A stretch of 64,000 bases of DNA. It comes from JANSXG01 sp965652425 (lineage in GTDB: Bacteria; Planctomycetota; Phycisphaerae; Phycisphaerales; UBA1924). The notes under the pieces were generated by a model. It was not told where the DNA came from, did not search any database, and saw only the letters and a list, made by a program, of their open reading frames with translations. Each line of letters starts with the position of its first letter. Within the stretch, counting starts at the first letter, position 1. Below, one piece after another: positions 16,590 to 24,452 of the stretch. The position numbers and the translations under genes were made by a program. The stretch covers positions 1 through 64,000 of the forward strand of contig CBFGVX010000004.1 in NCBI GenBank assembly GCA_965652425.1, in the 5' to 3' direction.

Positions 16590-18139
16590 ATCGCCCCCCC
16601 TGCTTGTGCCATCCGGACCGTTTCGCCTTGCTGAACTTCACCGCGATCCAGTACCACCAGATCAGTCGGCCTGAGCATCCCGCTGACCACGACGAGTGAT
16701 TCGCTATCCGCGTGCGGCTCGATCACCTGAACGGGTACGCTCATGACTCGTCCGCGAAGGCCGCGACGCTCCCGAACGACGAGCACGCTGTTCTGGTCAC
16801 CGATCACCCCACGCGGCACGACGAAACGCTCCGCCGCGGTGCTTGACTCATCGGTTCGTGATGATTCGTTCCCGGCAAGAAATCGGACTCGTGTGAGCAT
16901 TTCCGGCTTCAGGATCGGATCCGGATCGATGATTCGCACTTTGACCTCGAGCGTGTTGCGTTGGAGATCCGCGAGATTAGTGATGCGGGTAACCTCCCCC
17001 CGGAACGGCCGATCGGGCAACACCTCGCAGAACACCTCGCAGGGCTGTCCGACCGAGATATGCGAGGCCTCGGCTAATGGGACATCCGCCCGGACCTGTA
17101 TCCGCTGCGGGTCGTAGATCTCAACAATGTGCGAGGATGACGGGTTGTCCATACCGAGCATGACTTTGTCGCCCGGAGACTTCAACCGGCGGAGTATCAG
17201 GCCGCTGATCGGTGCCTTCACGGTCATGCGGGAGAGTCGGAGTTCCGCTTCGGCAACCGATGCCCGCACGCGTTCCACCCGTGCTTCCGCGGAAGCGGCG
17301 GTGGATCGTGCGCTTTCGAGGGCGAGCCGATCCCGGACGCGCAGCCGGGCGTTCTGCTCCGCCGCGTCCCGATCTGCGCGTGATCGTTCGAGTTGGGCCG
17401 ATAGAATTGCCGCCTGCCGCTCCAGCGATTCGACCATCGCGGCCTGTGCCTCTCGGGCGGCCTCCGCGATGATGACTTCGATCTCGCTCGCGCTGCCGGA
17501 ACGGGCGGCTTTGGAGAGAAGTTGTGCCTCCTGCGTCTTCGCGACGAGTGTGGCCTTTGCTTCCCGGATATGCGAGGGCAGTTGATCTAATCTGGCCTCC
17601 AGTTCCGCAACAGAGGCCTTCGCCATCGCCACCGCGCGGTCCAGTTCGACCGGATTCTCCCAGTCCGTCTCGGCGGCCTGCAGTTGGGCCTTGGCGAGCT
17701 GCCACTCCGCTTCAGCGAGCCGCAGTTCGGACCTTGCAGCGTTCAGAGATATCTCCGCGTCCTCGGTGACCAGTCGTGCGACCGGCTGATCCGCGCTCAC
17801 GCTCTGTCCTTCGAGGACAAGAATGTCTCGCACGACACCATCGGCCAGCGCTATGGCGGCCGTGGGGTACGGGTCCGGTTCTATCCACCCGGGGGCCTGA
17901 ACGGTCTTGCCGGATCGTGGTTCTGGAGCACTTGCGCCGGACGATTCCTGCGGCTGCTCGGCCACGATGGGGAGGATTTGGGCGACCCGGACCTGCTTGA
18001 CCGGGGTCAGGGACGACAGACTCGACCATCCCAACAGGCCCAAGGTGATGAGCGCCAGCGCGGTGGGAACAAGGATGTGAGGGGCCGGAAGCAGCGACCG
18101 TTTCGCGCGGACTGGTCCCGGAAGTGAATTCGGGTTCAT
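16586..18139 (-). CDS. HlyD/MacA-like periplasmic adaptor of the ABC exporter
   Basis: 517 residues: an N-terminal TM anchor (about 25-45), a split lipoyl half (ALADGVVRDILVLEGQSV), a long antiparallel alpha-hairpin coiled coil (about 125-300), the second lipoyl half (MTVKAPISGLILRRLKSPGDKV) and beta-barrel/MP domains. The 100-plus-residue hairpin suggests docking to a TolC-like outer-membrane channel, which is not in this window. Together with the following ATPase and two permeases it makes a tripartite MacAB-like exporter. It lies 64 bases downstream of the Cys-rich secreted protein. Confidence 0.9.
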   Translation of the reverse strand: MNPNSLPGPVRAKRSLLPAPHILVPTALALITLGLLGWSSLSSLTPVKQVRVAQILPIVAEQPQESSGASAPEPRSGKTVQAPGWIEPDPYPTAAIALADGVVRDILVLEGQSVSADQPVARLVTEDAEISLNAARSELRLAEAEWQLAKAQLQAAETDWENPVELDRAVAMAKASVAELEARLDQLPSHIREAKATLVAKTQEAQLLSKAARSGSASEIEVIIAEAAREAQAAMVESLERQAAILSAQLERSRADRDAAEQNARLRVRDRLALESARSTAASAEARVERVRASVAEAELRLSRMTVKAPISGLILRRLKSPGDKVMLGMDNPSSSHIVEIYDPQRIQVRADVPLAEASHISVGQPCEVFCEVLPDRPFRGEVTRITNLADLQRNTLEVKVRIIDPDPILKPEMLTRVRFLAGNESSRTDESSTAAERFVVPRGVIGDQNSVLVVRERRGLRGRVMSVPVQVIEPHADSESLVVVSGMLRPTDLVVLDRGEVQQGETVRMAQAGGAI

Positions 18140-18203
18140 GGGTTGCCTTCAGTGCGTATGCCGAGTGACCATCGGTGCGCGTGCGCGCACCTCCACTACG
18201 GAA

Positions 18204-18635
18204 TCAGCACTGAGGCGGACGCAGAAGATCGAACCTCTGATCCCTGGATCGGATCCGGCTGTCTGAGACAGCGATGCGGGTCACACGGGTGGCGGTCCAC
18301 ATCACCTCGGCATCCTGATCTATCTGCAACGGATGATGCAGGGCGACGCGGCAAATCGTGCAGCGGCAATCGCCGTCGCACGGAGCATCAGAAGGATCTG
18401 AGCCGGGGGTTTGCGGCTCCGGGACAGGAGAACACGGATCACGCTCATCGTCGGATCGACTGTCCTGCTCGCAGCAGGACTGGGCCTCCCCAGATCCATC
18501 TTGCAGGGAAGCGATCGGAGTCGTCACGAGGGGGGGCTGTACGCAGCATGTAGTGAGCGTCTTCAACGCCGGCGACAGGTGCGCACCGATAAGTACGGCA
18601 ACCAGTACAACAAATTGAAGCGGGAGACACTTCAT
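18204..18635 (-). CDS. Cys-rich secreted protein, unknown
   Basis: 143 residues with an N-terminal signal-like hydrophobic segment (about 5-22), then many cysteines in pairs: TTCCVQ, QSCCEQ, DPC, APCDGDCRCTICRVALHHP. The compact CxxxCxCxxC plus HH cluster at about residues 89-102 looks able to bind metal or to form disulfides; the middle is Asp/Pro/Ser-rich and probably flexible. It is the first gene of the exporter cluster. A role in metal or redox homeostasis is inference from composition and context only; no family is recognised. Confidence 0.6.
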   Translation of the reverse strand: MKCLPLQFVVLVAVLIGAHLSPALKTLTTCCVQPPLVTTPIASLQDGSGEAQSCCEQDSRSDDERDPCSPVPEPQTPGSDPSDAPCDGDCRCTICRVALHHPLQIDQDAEVMWTATRVTRIAVSDSRIRSRDQRFDLLRPPQC

Positions 18636-18752
18636 CGGTAAGAGTGTACGGTCAACACCGCGAGAATGTTCCGGATTCCCCCGCCGCAGGATGGGAAGGC
18701 ATTCTCAACTGGATCATGCCTTTAGCATGGCCCAGAGGGGAGCGTCTTATAA

Positions 18753-18769
18753 GTGGGCGAACTCGGACT
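18753..18769. repeat. attL of the integrative element (17-bp direct repeat of tRNA-Val 3' end)
   Basis: The 17 bases GTGGGCGAACTCGGACT are identical to 28154-28170, where they form the 3' part of the tRNA-Val gene (acceptor 3' strand plus part of the T arm, read on the minus strand). This is the pattern left by a tyrosine recombinase that integrates into a tRNA 3' end. It sets the element's left boundary about 9.4 kb from the integrase-proximal copy. Confidence 0.85.
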
Positions 18770-18822
18770 ACAACATAGGCCAGATTCCGGCGTAGGTACG
18801 GGAGATTCCGAAAGCGGTTCGC

Positions 18823-18968
18823 AAAATGGCAACACTGGTGACACAACCCCACTATGCGAGGACTTGGAACGCATCGCTGAGGCGTGGCCACACCTGACCG
18901 AACCGATCCGGGCTGCGATCCTGTCATTGATCCAGACAGGCCCGCAGGCCGTTTCTATGGCCGACTGA
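18823..18968 (+). pseudogene. Possible remnant of an integrase C-terminus next to attL
   Basis: The frame reads QNGNTGDTTPLCEDLERI... to a stop at 18968. The GNTGDT segment is encoded by the same 19 bases (TGGCAACACTGGTGACACA) as in the intact integrase (28000-28018), in the same reading phase. The remainder (AWPHLTEPIRAAILSLIQTG) resembles, from memory, tails seen on other planctomycete integrases. No catalytic part lies upstream: the frame runs back into attL. The simplest reading is the tail of an older, deleted integrase at the same tRNA target. A short expressed gene from the GTG at 18753 is an alternative. Confidence 0.45.
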
Positions 18969-19084
18969 GCCGCGAGACATTCCCGACACCCCTACCACCG
19001 TCGGGTGGCCTGTACCGGGCTGCTCGGCGGTGTTTTCATGGGCGTGATAGTCTGCGACGCGAACCCCTAGACGGAGCGCGACAT

Positions 19085-19513
19085 ATGCCCACCTATCGAG
19101 TCGAAGTGTTGGCCCGCGATGGATCAACCGTCGACCCTCTCATCATCGAAGCGCCGGACGCGCAAGCGGCCAAAGCGATCGCCAGCGACCGGGGATGGAT
19201 CGTGGGCAAGGCAGAGCCGATCATGCCAGAGATGGTTGAGCGGCCAGCCGCTACCCCTGTCGTCGATGACAATGATGAGGCGAATGAGCGGTTCGGTGTA
19301 ATGAGCATGATTCCGCTGTTCTCGGCAGTGGTGATCATTGTGGGAGTGATATGGGTTCTCGCGTCTTGGCAGATGTCCACCACGAGCGGCAGCACCTACA
19401 ACATTGGATTGATCGCTGACCGCGAAGCCGCCTTAGGCATAGGCCGCACGATTCTGACTTGTGGCGTGATTGGGCTGATCGGCTCGGAGATCATCCGCGC
19501 GATCAAGGGGTGA
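19085..19513 (+). CDS. Two-TM membrane protein of the element, unknown
   Basis: 142 residues from an ATG with GGAG upstream. The N-terminal ~65 residues form a soluble, beta-alpha-like part (TYRVEVLARDG, then AQAAKAIASDRGWIVG). Two hydrophobic helices follow, about 75-95 (MIPLFSAVVIIVGVIWVLA) and 118-138 (IGRTILTCGVIGLIGSEII). No family is recognised. It is the first intact gene inside the left end of the element and is separated from the rest by about 470 bases, so it may be independently expressed cargo. Confidence 0.65.
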   Translation: MPTYRVEVLARDGSTVDPLIIEAPDAQAAKAIASDRGWIVGKAEPIMPEMVERPAATPVVDDNDEANERFGVMSMIPLFSAVVIIVGVIWVLASWQMSTTSGSTYNIGLIADREAALGIGRTILTCGVIGLIGSEIIRAIKG

Positions 19514-19984
19514 TCGGCGTTTGTCTTTTCATCGGCGCTGACACCGACACGGCTGGCGGGGTCAAAAACGCGGTCTGTGTCAGTGCGAACGCGAGGGATG
19601 CTGACCGACTCGCAACCGGGCCGAATCCCGAAGATTGCCAGCGACAGCCGAAGGCGCTCAGGTTTTCGCACCTGATCACCTTCGAGAGCATCTTCAGCAC
19701 ACCTTCGAGGCGAACACCCACAACCGACAACCGATGGCCCACGCGACACCCGGCACACTGACGGTTCGCAAGCGCTCAAAGTGTCACCCGAACTACTGGC
19801 CCGCTGCCCGAACCCGCTACGGGGTTAACGGGAAAAAACCGCACAGACCCGCACAGAGAAACAATGCCCGGAGAACGCCCGGATTCGTTCAGCATTCGCG
19901 CGCGCCCATGCGTTAGAAGTGTGCATTCACTTCACTTGCCGCAGGTGCGGCGCTTCGCGCAGGGCGCGAGAAAGCGAGAACACG
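19514..19984. other. Long intergenic stretch within the element
   Basis: 471 bases with no supportable gene on either strand; short frames here have no recognisable content. It contains a perfect inverted repeat GAAGTG-TGCATT-CACTTC at 19916-19933, about 50 bases upstream of the next gene, which is a candidate operator. GC content is similar to the surrounding element. Confidence 0.5.
19916..19933. promoter_or_regulatory. Perfect inverted repeat upstream of element gene block
   Basis: GAAGTG, a 6-base spacer, then CACTTC. The repeat lies 52 bases upstream of the 260-residue coiled-coil gene that opens the structural-like block. The size suits a dimeric repressor site, for example for one of the element's HTH proteins. 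No promoter hexamers are clear. Confidence 0.3.
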
Positions 19985-20767
19985 ATGACGAATGCAGTAG
20001 CAGCCGTGCGGCAACGATTCGCCGCGAAACGAACCGAAGAATCGACTGCCCGCGAGCGCATCGAGGAAGCCGCTGCGAAGGCGGCAACGGGCGGCAAGGT
20101 CGACGATGCGAAGATCGTGGCCGACCTAGAACTCGCTGGGCTGACCGATGCGGACTTCGCACGCAAGGCCGCGCGGTACACCGAACGCGCCGAACTGGCA
20201 AAGCGGCTGGGCGATAAGACAGAGGCCCGGCTCCGCACCACCGAAGCCCGGAACACCCTGCTCGCCGCGTCCCGCAAAGCCCGGTACGCGATCGCTGACA
20301 TACTCGAAGAATTCATAAAGGCCGCTACCGAGTATCAAGCCGTGGCACAAGCGATCCAGTCCGACGAGCAAGCCGAAAAGCAACTGCTGGCCACGCTGCC
20401 CGATCCGATCCGTCGAGCGTATGAACACGCTATCGAGCAAGAGAGCAACGCCAACTCAGCGAGGCGATCGGCTGAGTTTCGCGTACTGGCGAATCACGAT
20501 GAGATCAATGTCTTTGTCGGCATCCTTCACCAATCCAAACAGGCGCTTTGCTCGCACGATCCGACGATGGCAACGGGTGTGACGCATGAACTGGCCCGAT
20601 GGATCGGGACGCTGAACACCACACGGGATACCGAGGTTCCGACCGTCCCCACGAACGCCACAAGCAAGCAACTTGTGCGGCTCCGCAAACTGGCCCGCGA
20701 GGTGCGCCCGAGCGTGGCCGAACTCCCGAAGATCGCCCGAAACACCCAAGCGAAAGCGAGCAACTGA
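19985..20767 (+). CDS. Helical/coiled-coil element protein, unknown
   Basis: 260 residues from the ATG of MTNAVAAVRQRF; an upstream ATG at 19919 would add a Cys/Arg-rich leader. It is very rich in Ala, Glu and Arg with long helix-forming stretches (about residues 15-190), and no membrane segment. Position just upstream of the prohead-protease gene would suit a scaffold- or packaging-like phage protein, but no family is recognised. It is followed at once by the 100-residue gene. Confidence 0.65.
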   Translation: MTNAVAAVRQRFAAKRTEESTARERIEEAAAKAATGGKVDDAKIVADLELAGLTDADFARKAARYTERAELAKRLGDKTEARLRTTEARNTLLAASRKARYAIADILEEFIKAATEYQAVAQAIQSDEQAEKQLLATLPDPIRRAYEHAIEQESNANSARRSAEFRVLANHDEINVFVGILHQSKQALCSHDPTMATGVTHELARWIGTLNTTRDTEVPTVPTNATSKQLVRLRKLAREVRPSVAELPKIARNTQAKASN

Positions 20768-20768
20768 T

Positions 20769-21071
20769 ATGGCCCGCAAACTGTCCGAACGCGCTGCGAA
20801 GGAACTTGGACTTCCCCGTCGACCGTGGAAGACATTCGACCTACCCGAAGACGCTGGCGATACCTGGCTCGAATACCACGCGACGCTGCGCTCGCTGGGC
20901 GATCCGATCGACTGTGTATCACGCTGGGCCACGAAAGACGGAGAGCGGGTGCTACGCGTCTCAGTCGGCGCGAGCGATGTCCGCTGGTTCCGCGAGTGTG
21001 TAAAGGCCGATGAGGGGCTGCCCGCATCCGTCAAGCGTGTGATCGTCGCGAAGATCGGCGGCGCGCCATGA
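20769..21071 (+). CDS. Small element protein upstream of prohead protease, unknown
   Basis: 100 residues, ATG 1 base after the previous stop, and overlapping the next gene by ATGA. Basic N-terminus (MARKLSERAAKELGLPRRPWK), mixed alpha/beta content (ERVLRVSVGASDVRWFREC) and a C-terminus IVAKIGGAP. No domain is recognised. Tight coupling to the protease suggests a shared role in a particle-assembly or packaging module. Confidence 0.65.
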   Translation: MARKLSERAAKELGLPRRPWKTFDLPEDAGDTWLEYHATLRSLGDPIDCVSRWATKDGERVLRVSVGASDVRWFRECVKADEGLPASVKRVIVAKIGGAP

Positions 21072-21586
21072 TGCACAAGTTTTCAGGCGTGGCGACCGCT
21101 GAAACCGTCGACTTGGACGGCGATGTCATTGTTGCCGCTGGCGTGGCGTGGCCCTACTGGGCGAGAATGAAGACGCTGTACACCGACCACGAATACACCG
21201 TCAACACGGCAATCGGACGGATGACGGGGATTCGTCTGGACGCGCAGAACAAGCGAGTTCTGGTTGACTTCGAGGTCGATGACAGTACCGAACTCGGACG
21301 CGATACCGTCGCAAAGATCAAGGCCCGTATCGTCAATGGCCTATCCATCGGGTTCCGGGCGCTCGACAGCGCGCCACCGAGCCGCGAGGAATCGAAGAAG
21401 TGGCCCGGCGTTCGGCAAGTGATTCACCGCTGTGAACTGCTCGAATGCAGCGTCACCGCGATGCCGTGCAACGATCGCGCGATGATCTTCCCCACCACCA
21501 AGAAAACCATCGTGATCCCGTCGGCTACCGGCTCCGTGCTGCCGTGGCGCAAGCCGGTTGCCAAGAGAACGATCGTTCTGGTCTGA
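21068..21586 (+). CDS. HK97-family phage prohead protease
   Basis: 172 residues. It matches the HK97 gp4-type prohead protease: N-terminal FSGVATAETVDLDGDVI, the catalytic His in YTDHEYTVNTAIGRM (about residue 41), the catalytic-Ser segment NGLSIGFRALDS (about 89-100) and CELLECSVTAMPCNDRAM near the end. In phages this serine protease cleaves scaffold and capsid N-termini during head maturation. Neither portal nor capsid genes flank it here, which is unusual. Length is in the normal range for the family. Confidence 0.85.
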   Translation: MMHKFSGVATAETVDLDGDVIVAAGVAWPYWARMKTLYTDHEYTVNTAIGRMTGIRLDAQNKRVLVDFEVDDSTELGRDTVAKIKARIVNGLSIGFRALDSAPPSREESKKWPGVRQVIHRCELLECSVTAMPCNDRAMIFPTTKKTIVIPSATGSVLPWRKPVAKRTIVLV

Positions 21587-21595
21587 GGTACTGCT

Positions 21596-21931
21596 ATGCC
21601 GATTGTGCGACGCGATGAGAATGGCAAGTTTGTACCCGGCACAACCGGGGGACCGGGCCGACCGAAACGGGCGAACGATCTTCGGCAGGCCATGCTCGAA
21701 GCCGTCACCGAAGCCGACATCCTCGAAGTGTTGGCGCGACTGCTCGAAGCTGCGAAGAACGGCGACCCGTGGGCAGTGAAGGAACTGCTTGACCGTGCGA
21801 CCGGCAAGCCGCAATCCATCCTTGACCCCGATGATGACGGCAATGTCCGCGCGATCCAGATTCGATATGTCGTCGATCCCGGTCCCGGACATCGCGACCT
21901 GATCGACACGAAAGCATTCGATGCCGACTGA
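21596..21931 (+). CDS. DUF5681-like phage-associated protein
   Basis: 111 residues, with GAGGT upstream of the ATG. The N-terminus RRDENGKFVPGTTGGPGRPK matches the DUF5681-type F-x-PGxxGxPGRPK motif often found near small-terminase genes; a helical segment follows (DLRQAMLEAVTEADILEVLARLL) and then DPWAVKELLDRATGKP, also typical. It may bind DNA or serve packaging; the exact role is unknown. It overlaps the next gene by 11 bases. Confidence 0.75.
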   Translation: MPIVRRDENGKFVPGTTGGPGRPKRANDLRQAMLEAVTEADILEVLARLLEAAKNGDPWAVKELLDRATGKPQSILDPDDDGNVRAIQIRYVVDPGPGHRDLIDTKAFDAD

Positions 21932-22340
21932 CCCGTCCGGCGAGTTGCGGCTATGGCGTACCCGGCTGACGCTGGCCCACGATGCCAAGCGAGGCATCTT
22001 CGAGGCCGCAGGCGTGGCCGATAGTGTCCGTACCCTTGTCGACCTGGCTACCGAGGCACTTGACACCGTGGGGGCTGACGACACCGACACCGAGAACGAT
22101 GTCGAAGTGATCGTCACCGAGGCCATGCAACGCTTCGAGTTGGCATGGATGCGATACACGAATCATCCCGGAGCCGACACACACCCGGCAGTAATGGAAC
22201 AGGCGCGGCTGCTCGAAGAAGCGGCGATGTCTGCCGCCCGAATCGCCAAGTGGCGACACTTGCGGATGCTGGCCCGTATCGAGCAACTGGAAGCCGCTGT
22301 AGCCACGCTGAGCGAGCCGAGGATGTCGACCGATGACTAA
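21921..22340 (+). CDS. Element protein, helical, unknown
   Basis: 139 residues. Mostly alpha-helical and acidic, with an AMQRFELAWMRYTNH segment and a C-terminal helix WRHLRMLARIEQLEAAVATL that could be a coiled coil. It overlaps the upstream gene by 11 bases and the downstream gene by 8, so it is part of one translated block. No family is recognised. Confidence 0.6.
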   Translation: MPTDPSGELRLWRTRLTLAHDAKRGIFEAAGVADSVRTLVDLATEALDTVGADDTDTENDVEVIVTEAMQRFELAWMRYTNHPGADTHPAVMEQARLLEEAAMSAARIAKWRHLRMLARIEQLEAAVATLSEPRMSTDD

Positions 22341-22725
22341 TGCCGCCGAAGTGAAGACGGCGATCCTGAAGCGTCTACTGGCCATTCACGGCGACCTGCT
22401 CACCGCTGGTCTGTCTGGTCCGGTTCAGGAACTTGTCGAACTCGCGTTCGACGGTCTGGACCGTCTGGCCGGTCCTGTGCTGCCCACCGACGAACTACGC
22501 CAACGCCAGATAGCCGCGTCCGAACGCTGGGCTGAGGTGCGCCACCACCTAGCCGGTCTGCCCGATGAGGCCCGGACGGACATCGCGGAAGCCGTCGACG
22601 AACTCGAACGCGTCACCCATGCCGCGCAGCGAGCCGCTGCACTGAATCACCTGATCCACCTGTGCCACGCCGATCAACTCGAAGCCCGGATTCGTGATAT
22701 GACCGAAGCCGATGATGGGGGCTGA
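22333..22725 (+). CDS. Element protein, helical, unknown
   Basis: 130 residues, overlapping the previous gene by 8 bases. Predicted helical throughout (ILKRLLAIHGDLL, VQELVELAFDGLDRL, DIAEAVDELERVTHAAQRAA) with a His/Cys-containing segment LNHLIHLCHADQLEARI. No membrane segment and no recognised domain. It is the last gene of the protease-containing block. Confidence 0.6.
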   Translation: MTNAAEVKTAILKRLLAIHGDLLTAGLSGPVQELVELAFDGLDRLAGPVLPTDELRQRQIAASERWAEVRHHLAGLPDEARTDIAEAVDELERVTHAAQRAAALNHLIHLCHADQLEARIRDMTEADDGG

Positions 22726-22737
22726 AACGGGCTGATC

Positions 22738-22760
22738 TGTGCCGCCAGTGTTGCCATTCT
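22738..22760 (-). repeat. Third copy of the integrase-tail motif TGGCAACACTGG
   Basis: On the minus strand these bases read AATGGCAACACTGGCGGCACA, sharing 12 consecutive bases (TGGCAACACTGG) with 18827-18838 and 28000-28011 and the same codon phase (NGNTGGT here, NGNTGDT at 18825, SGNTGDT in the integrase). It lies between gene blocks. It may be a fragment of another integrase 3' end in inverse orientation. Confidence 0.4.
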
Positions 22761-22949
22761 GGTGGCCGATGGCACAGAACCCGCGATTCTGGCCCGCTGG
22801 GGGCGGGTGTTGGAATCCGGCGCGGACCACAACCGCCACGAACCGGCAAAATGTGGATGACCTGACGAAGACCGAAAACACGGCTTCCGGTTCGGTAGAA
22901 TGAACATAACAAACGGGCCGGGATTTGCTCCCCGGTCTGGCGAGGGCGT

Positions 22950-22973
22950 ACCCGGTTCCCTTCCGTACCGGGT
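22950..22973. promoter_or_regulatory. Inverted repeat in the leader of the 277-residue gene
   Basis: ACCCGGT (22950-22956) and ACCGGGT (22967-22973) are complementary around a 10-base loop, 33 bases upstream of the ATG at 23007. A TAGAAT hexamer at 22896-22901 could be a -10 element for this transcript. It could be a repressor site or a structured leader. Confidence 0.3.
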
Positions 22974-23006
22974 GCGACCCCCGCACCATCCACGGAAGGA
23001 TTCGAC

Positions 23007-23840
23007 ATGGTCGAACAGGTAGAAGCCCCCGCTCCCGGTCACATTGTCCAGTTTGTCGAGACTGCGGAACGAATAATGGCGGATCAACTTCCCGACCTTG
23101 TCGACGATTCAAGCAATGACGGCGACTTGGTAAACGCGGTCCAGACTCTCGTCACACTGATACGCGCACTCGAAGGCCCGGTGTCTGGTCGAGTCGGCTG
23201 GCGATTCATAGCCGTCGGCGAACGGGTGGACAAACTGAAGGTTCGGTCGGGTGCTGTGCTGACCCTGTTGCAGGATCGTCTGTGCGGGATCGCTGAAGAC
23301 TTGGGCTTAGACGAGTCGCCGCTGTTCCGTTTGGGGTGCGGAAACTTCGGTGACGACGAAACAGACCGGCTTCTTGAGAAGATGCGTAGGCGATGCGATA
23401 GACGGGATGGAACATCGCCACCCATTGACCCCGATGCCCTGCTCGCAATTGAGTGGGCATGGAACGAAATCAACAAAAAGAAACTCGAAGTGAAGCCGTT
23501 GCCGTCCGAACCCGTCAAGAATGGCGGGATATCGGCTCCGAAACTCGCCCCAAGATACGAGACAGCGATGCTTGCTATCGGCTGGGCGCGCAAGGCGCGA
23601 CCAGACTTGGTTGGCGACGATGGTGAAGTCGAAGTAACGGACCAGTTGTATGAACTGCTCAAGGAAGAATGCCCGCTTTATCGGTCCGAAGATGACAAGG
23701 ATTCAGGCAAGCCGAAACTGCCGAACAAGAAATCGTTCGGGCGATACTTGCGCGCGGTCAAGGAAGCCAGCGAGGGGCCGCGTATCACAGCCGTAGCGAG
23801 GGATCACGGCTCATCAGTCGCAAAGGTAGGACGGATTTAG
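23007..23840 (+). CDS. Element protein, unknown (277 aa)
   Basis: 277 residues, with GGAAGGA before the ATG. It has an acidic N-terminal half and a C-terminal segment NKKSFGRYLRAVKEASEGPRIT followed by a basic end (RDHGSSVAKVGRI), which resembles tails of planctomycete mobile-element proteins encoded near small HTH genes. No enzyme motif is visible. It precedes the HTH-HTH-primase operon and could be a regulatory or replication accessory protein. Confidence 0.6.
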   Translation: MVEQVEAPAPGHIVQFVETAERIMADQLPDLVDDSSNDGDLVNAVQTLVTLIRALEGPVSGRVGWRFIAVGERVDKLKVRSGAVLTLLQDRLCGIAEDLGLDESPLFRLGCGNFGDDETDRLLEKMRRRCDRRDGTSPPIDPDALLAIEWAWNEINKKKLEVKPLPSEPVKNGGISAPKLAPRYETAMLAIGWARKARPDLVGDDGEVEVTDQLYELLKEECPLYRSEDDKDSGKPKLPNKKSFGRYLRAVKEASEGPRITAVARDHGSSVAKVGRI

Positions 23841-23890
23841 CAGGTCGCGGATTCCTGAAAAAAACTTTCGGGCATCCATTGCATTTTAGG

Positions 23891-23918
23891 ACCGTCCGCG
23901 AACCATCCGCACCGTCCG
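23891..23918. promoter_or_regulatory. Three tandem ACCRTCCG repeats before the excisionase/primase operon
   Basis: ACCGTCCG at 23891, ACCATCCG at 23902 and ACCGTCCG at 23911 lie in direct orientation at 11- and 9-base steps, ending 13 bases before the ATG at 23932. The roughly helical spacing suggests a protein-binding array: an autoregulatory operator, or iterons for the element's replication protein. Confidence 0.4.
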
Positions 23919-23931
23919 TTCCCCGGTATTC

Positions 23932-24156
23932 ATGGCAACTGCTCATGAATATCGGGATCAGCCCGGCGACTCGCGACTGCTCAATGCTCGCGAACTCGCT
24001 GCCCTGATCGGGACTACTCCGAGAACCATCCTCAACTGGAAGCGCGAAGGGATCATCCCGGCTATCCAAGTCGGGCAGCGATTCGTCCGGTTCGATGCTG
24101 ACAAGGTATTCGCCGCACTGGGCGAGGCCGACGACCGGCGGGGGGTGGGCCAATGA
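23932..24156 (+). CDS. MerR-like HTH / excisionase-type protein
   Basis: 74 residues. A winged-helix DNA-binding core is clear: LLNARELAALIGTTPRTILNWKREGIIPAIQVGQRFVRF, the usual excisionase/MerR-like pattern of helix-turn-helix plus wing. It probably directs excision (Xis) or represses the element's operon. Its stop overlaps the next start (ATGA). Confidence 0.8.
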   Translation: MATAHEYRDQPGDSRLLNARELAALIGTTPRTILNWKREGIIPAIQVGQRFVRFDADKVFAALGEADDRRGVGQ

Positions 24157-24452
24157 GCCGCACCCAAAATGCCCCCCGGCAGTCGCCAAACTCGCGGGGG
24201 ACTAGTGATCATGTCGCTGACATTCTATCACGCCGCGAAGCCCGTAAGTATTCCGAAGCGCTCGAAGTCGGTTCACCGTACCGCACCACGCAACAAACAT
24301 GCGCGATCCTGCAATGCAGCGAATCCGGTCTTCGCAATCTGCGCAACCGAGGCCACCTGAGCGCGTACACGATCGACGGCGTGGGCGTGCGGTTCCACAT
24401 TGAAGACATCGAGGCGTTTGTTCGCCGCTGCCGAGAAGGGGGCCAGCAATGA
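24153..24452 (+). CDS. Second small HTH protein of the element
   Basis: 99 residues, overlapping both neighbours by 4 bases. A disordered N-terminus is followed by a helix-turn-helix with wing (TTQQTCAILQCSESGLRNLR, then HLSAYTIDGVGVRFHIEDIEAFV), similar to MerR-type/excisionase proteins. Two consecutive small HTH genes followed by a primase is a common replication-control arrangement in integrative elements. Which of the two is the excisionase cannot be told. Confidence 0.75.
   Translation: MSRTQNAPRQSPNSRGTSDHVADILSRREARKYSEALEVGSPYRTTQQTCAILQCSESGLRNLRNRGHLSAYTIDGVGVRFHIEDIEAFVRRCREGGQQ

Noticed and set aside
23891..23918. Short repeats considered as a CRISPR array
   Set aside because: Units are only 8 bases with 1-3 base spacers and no cas genes; better explained as protein-binding sites.
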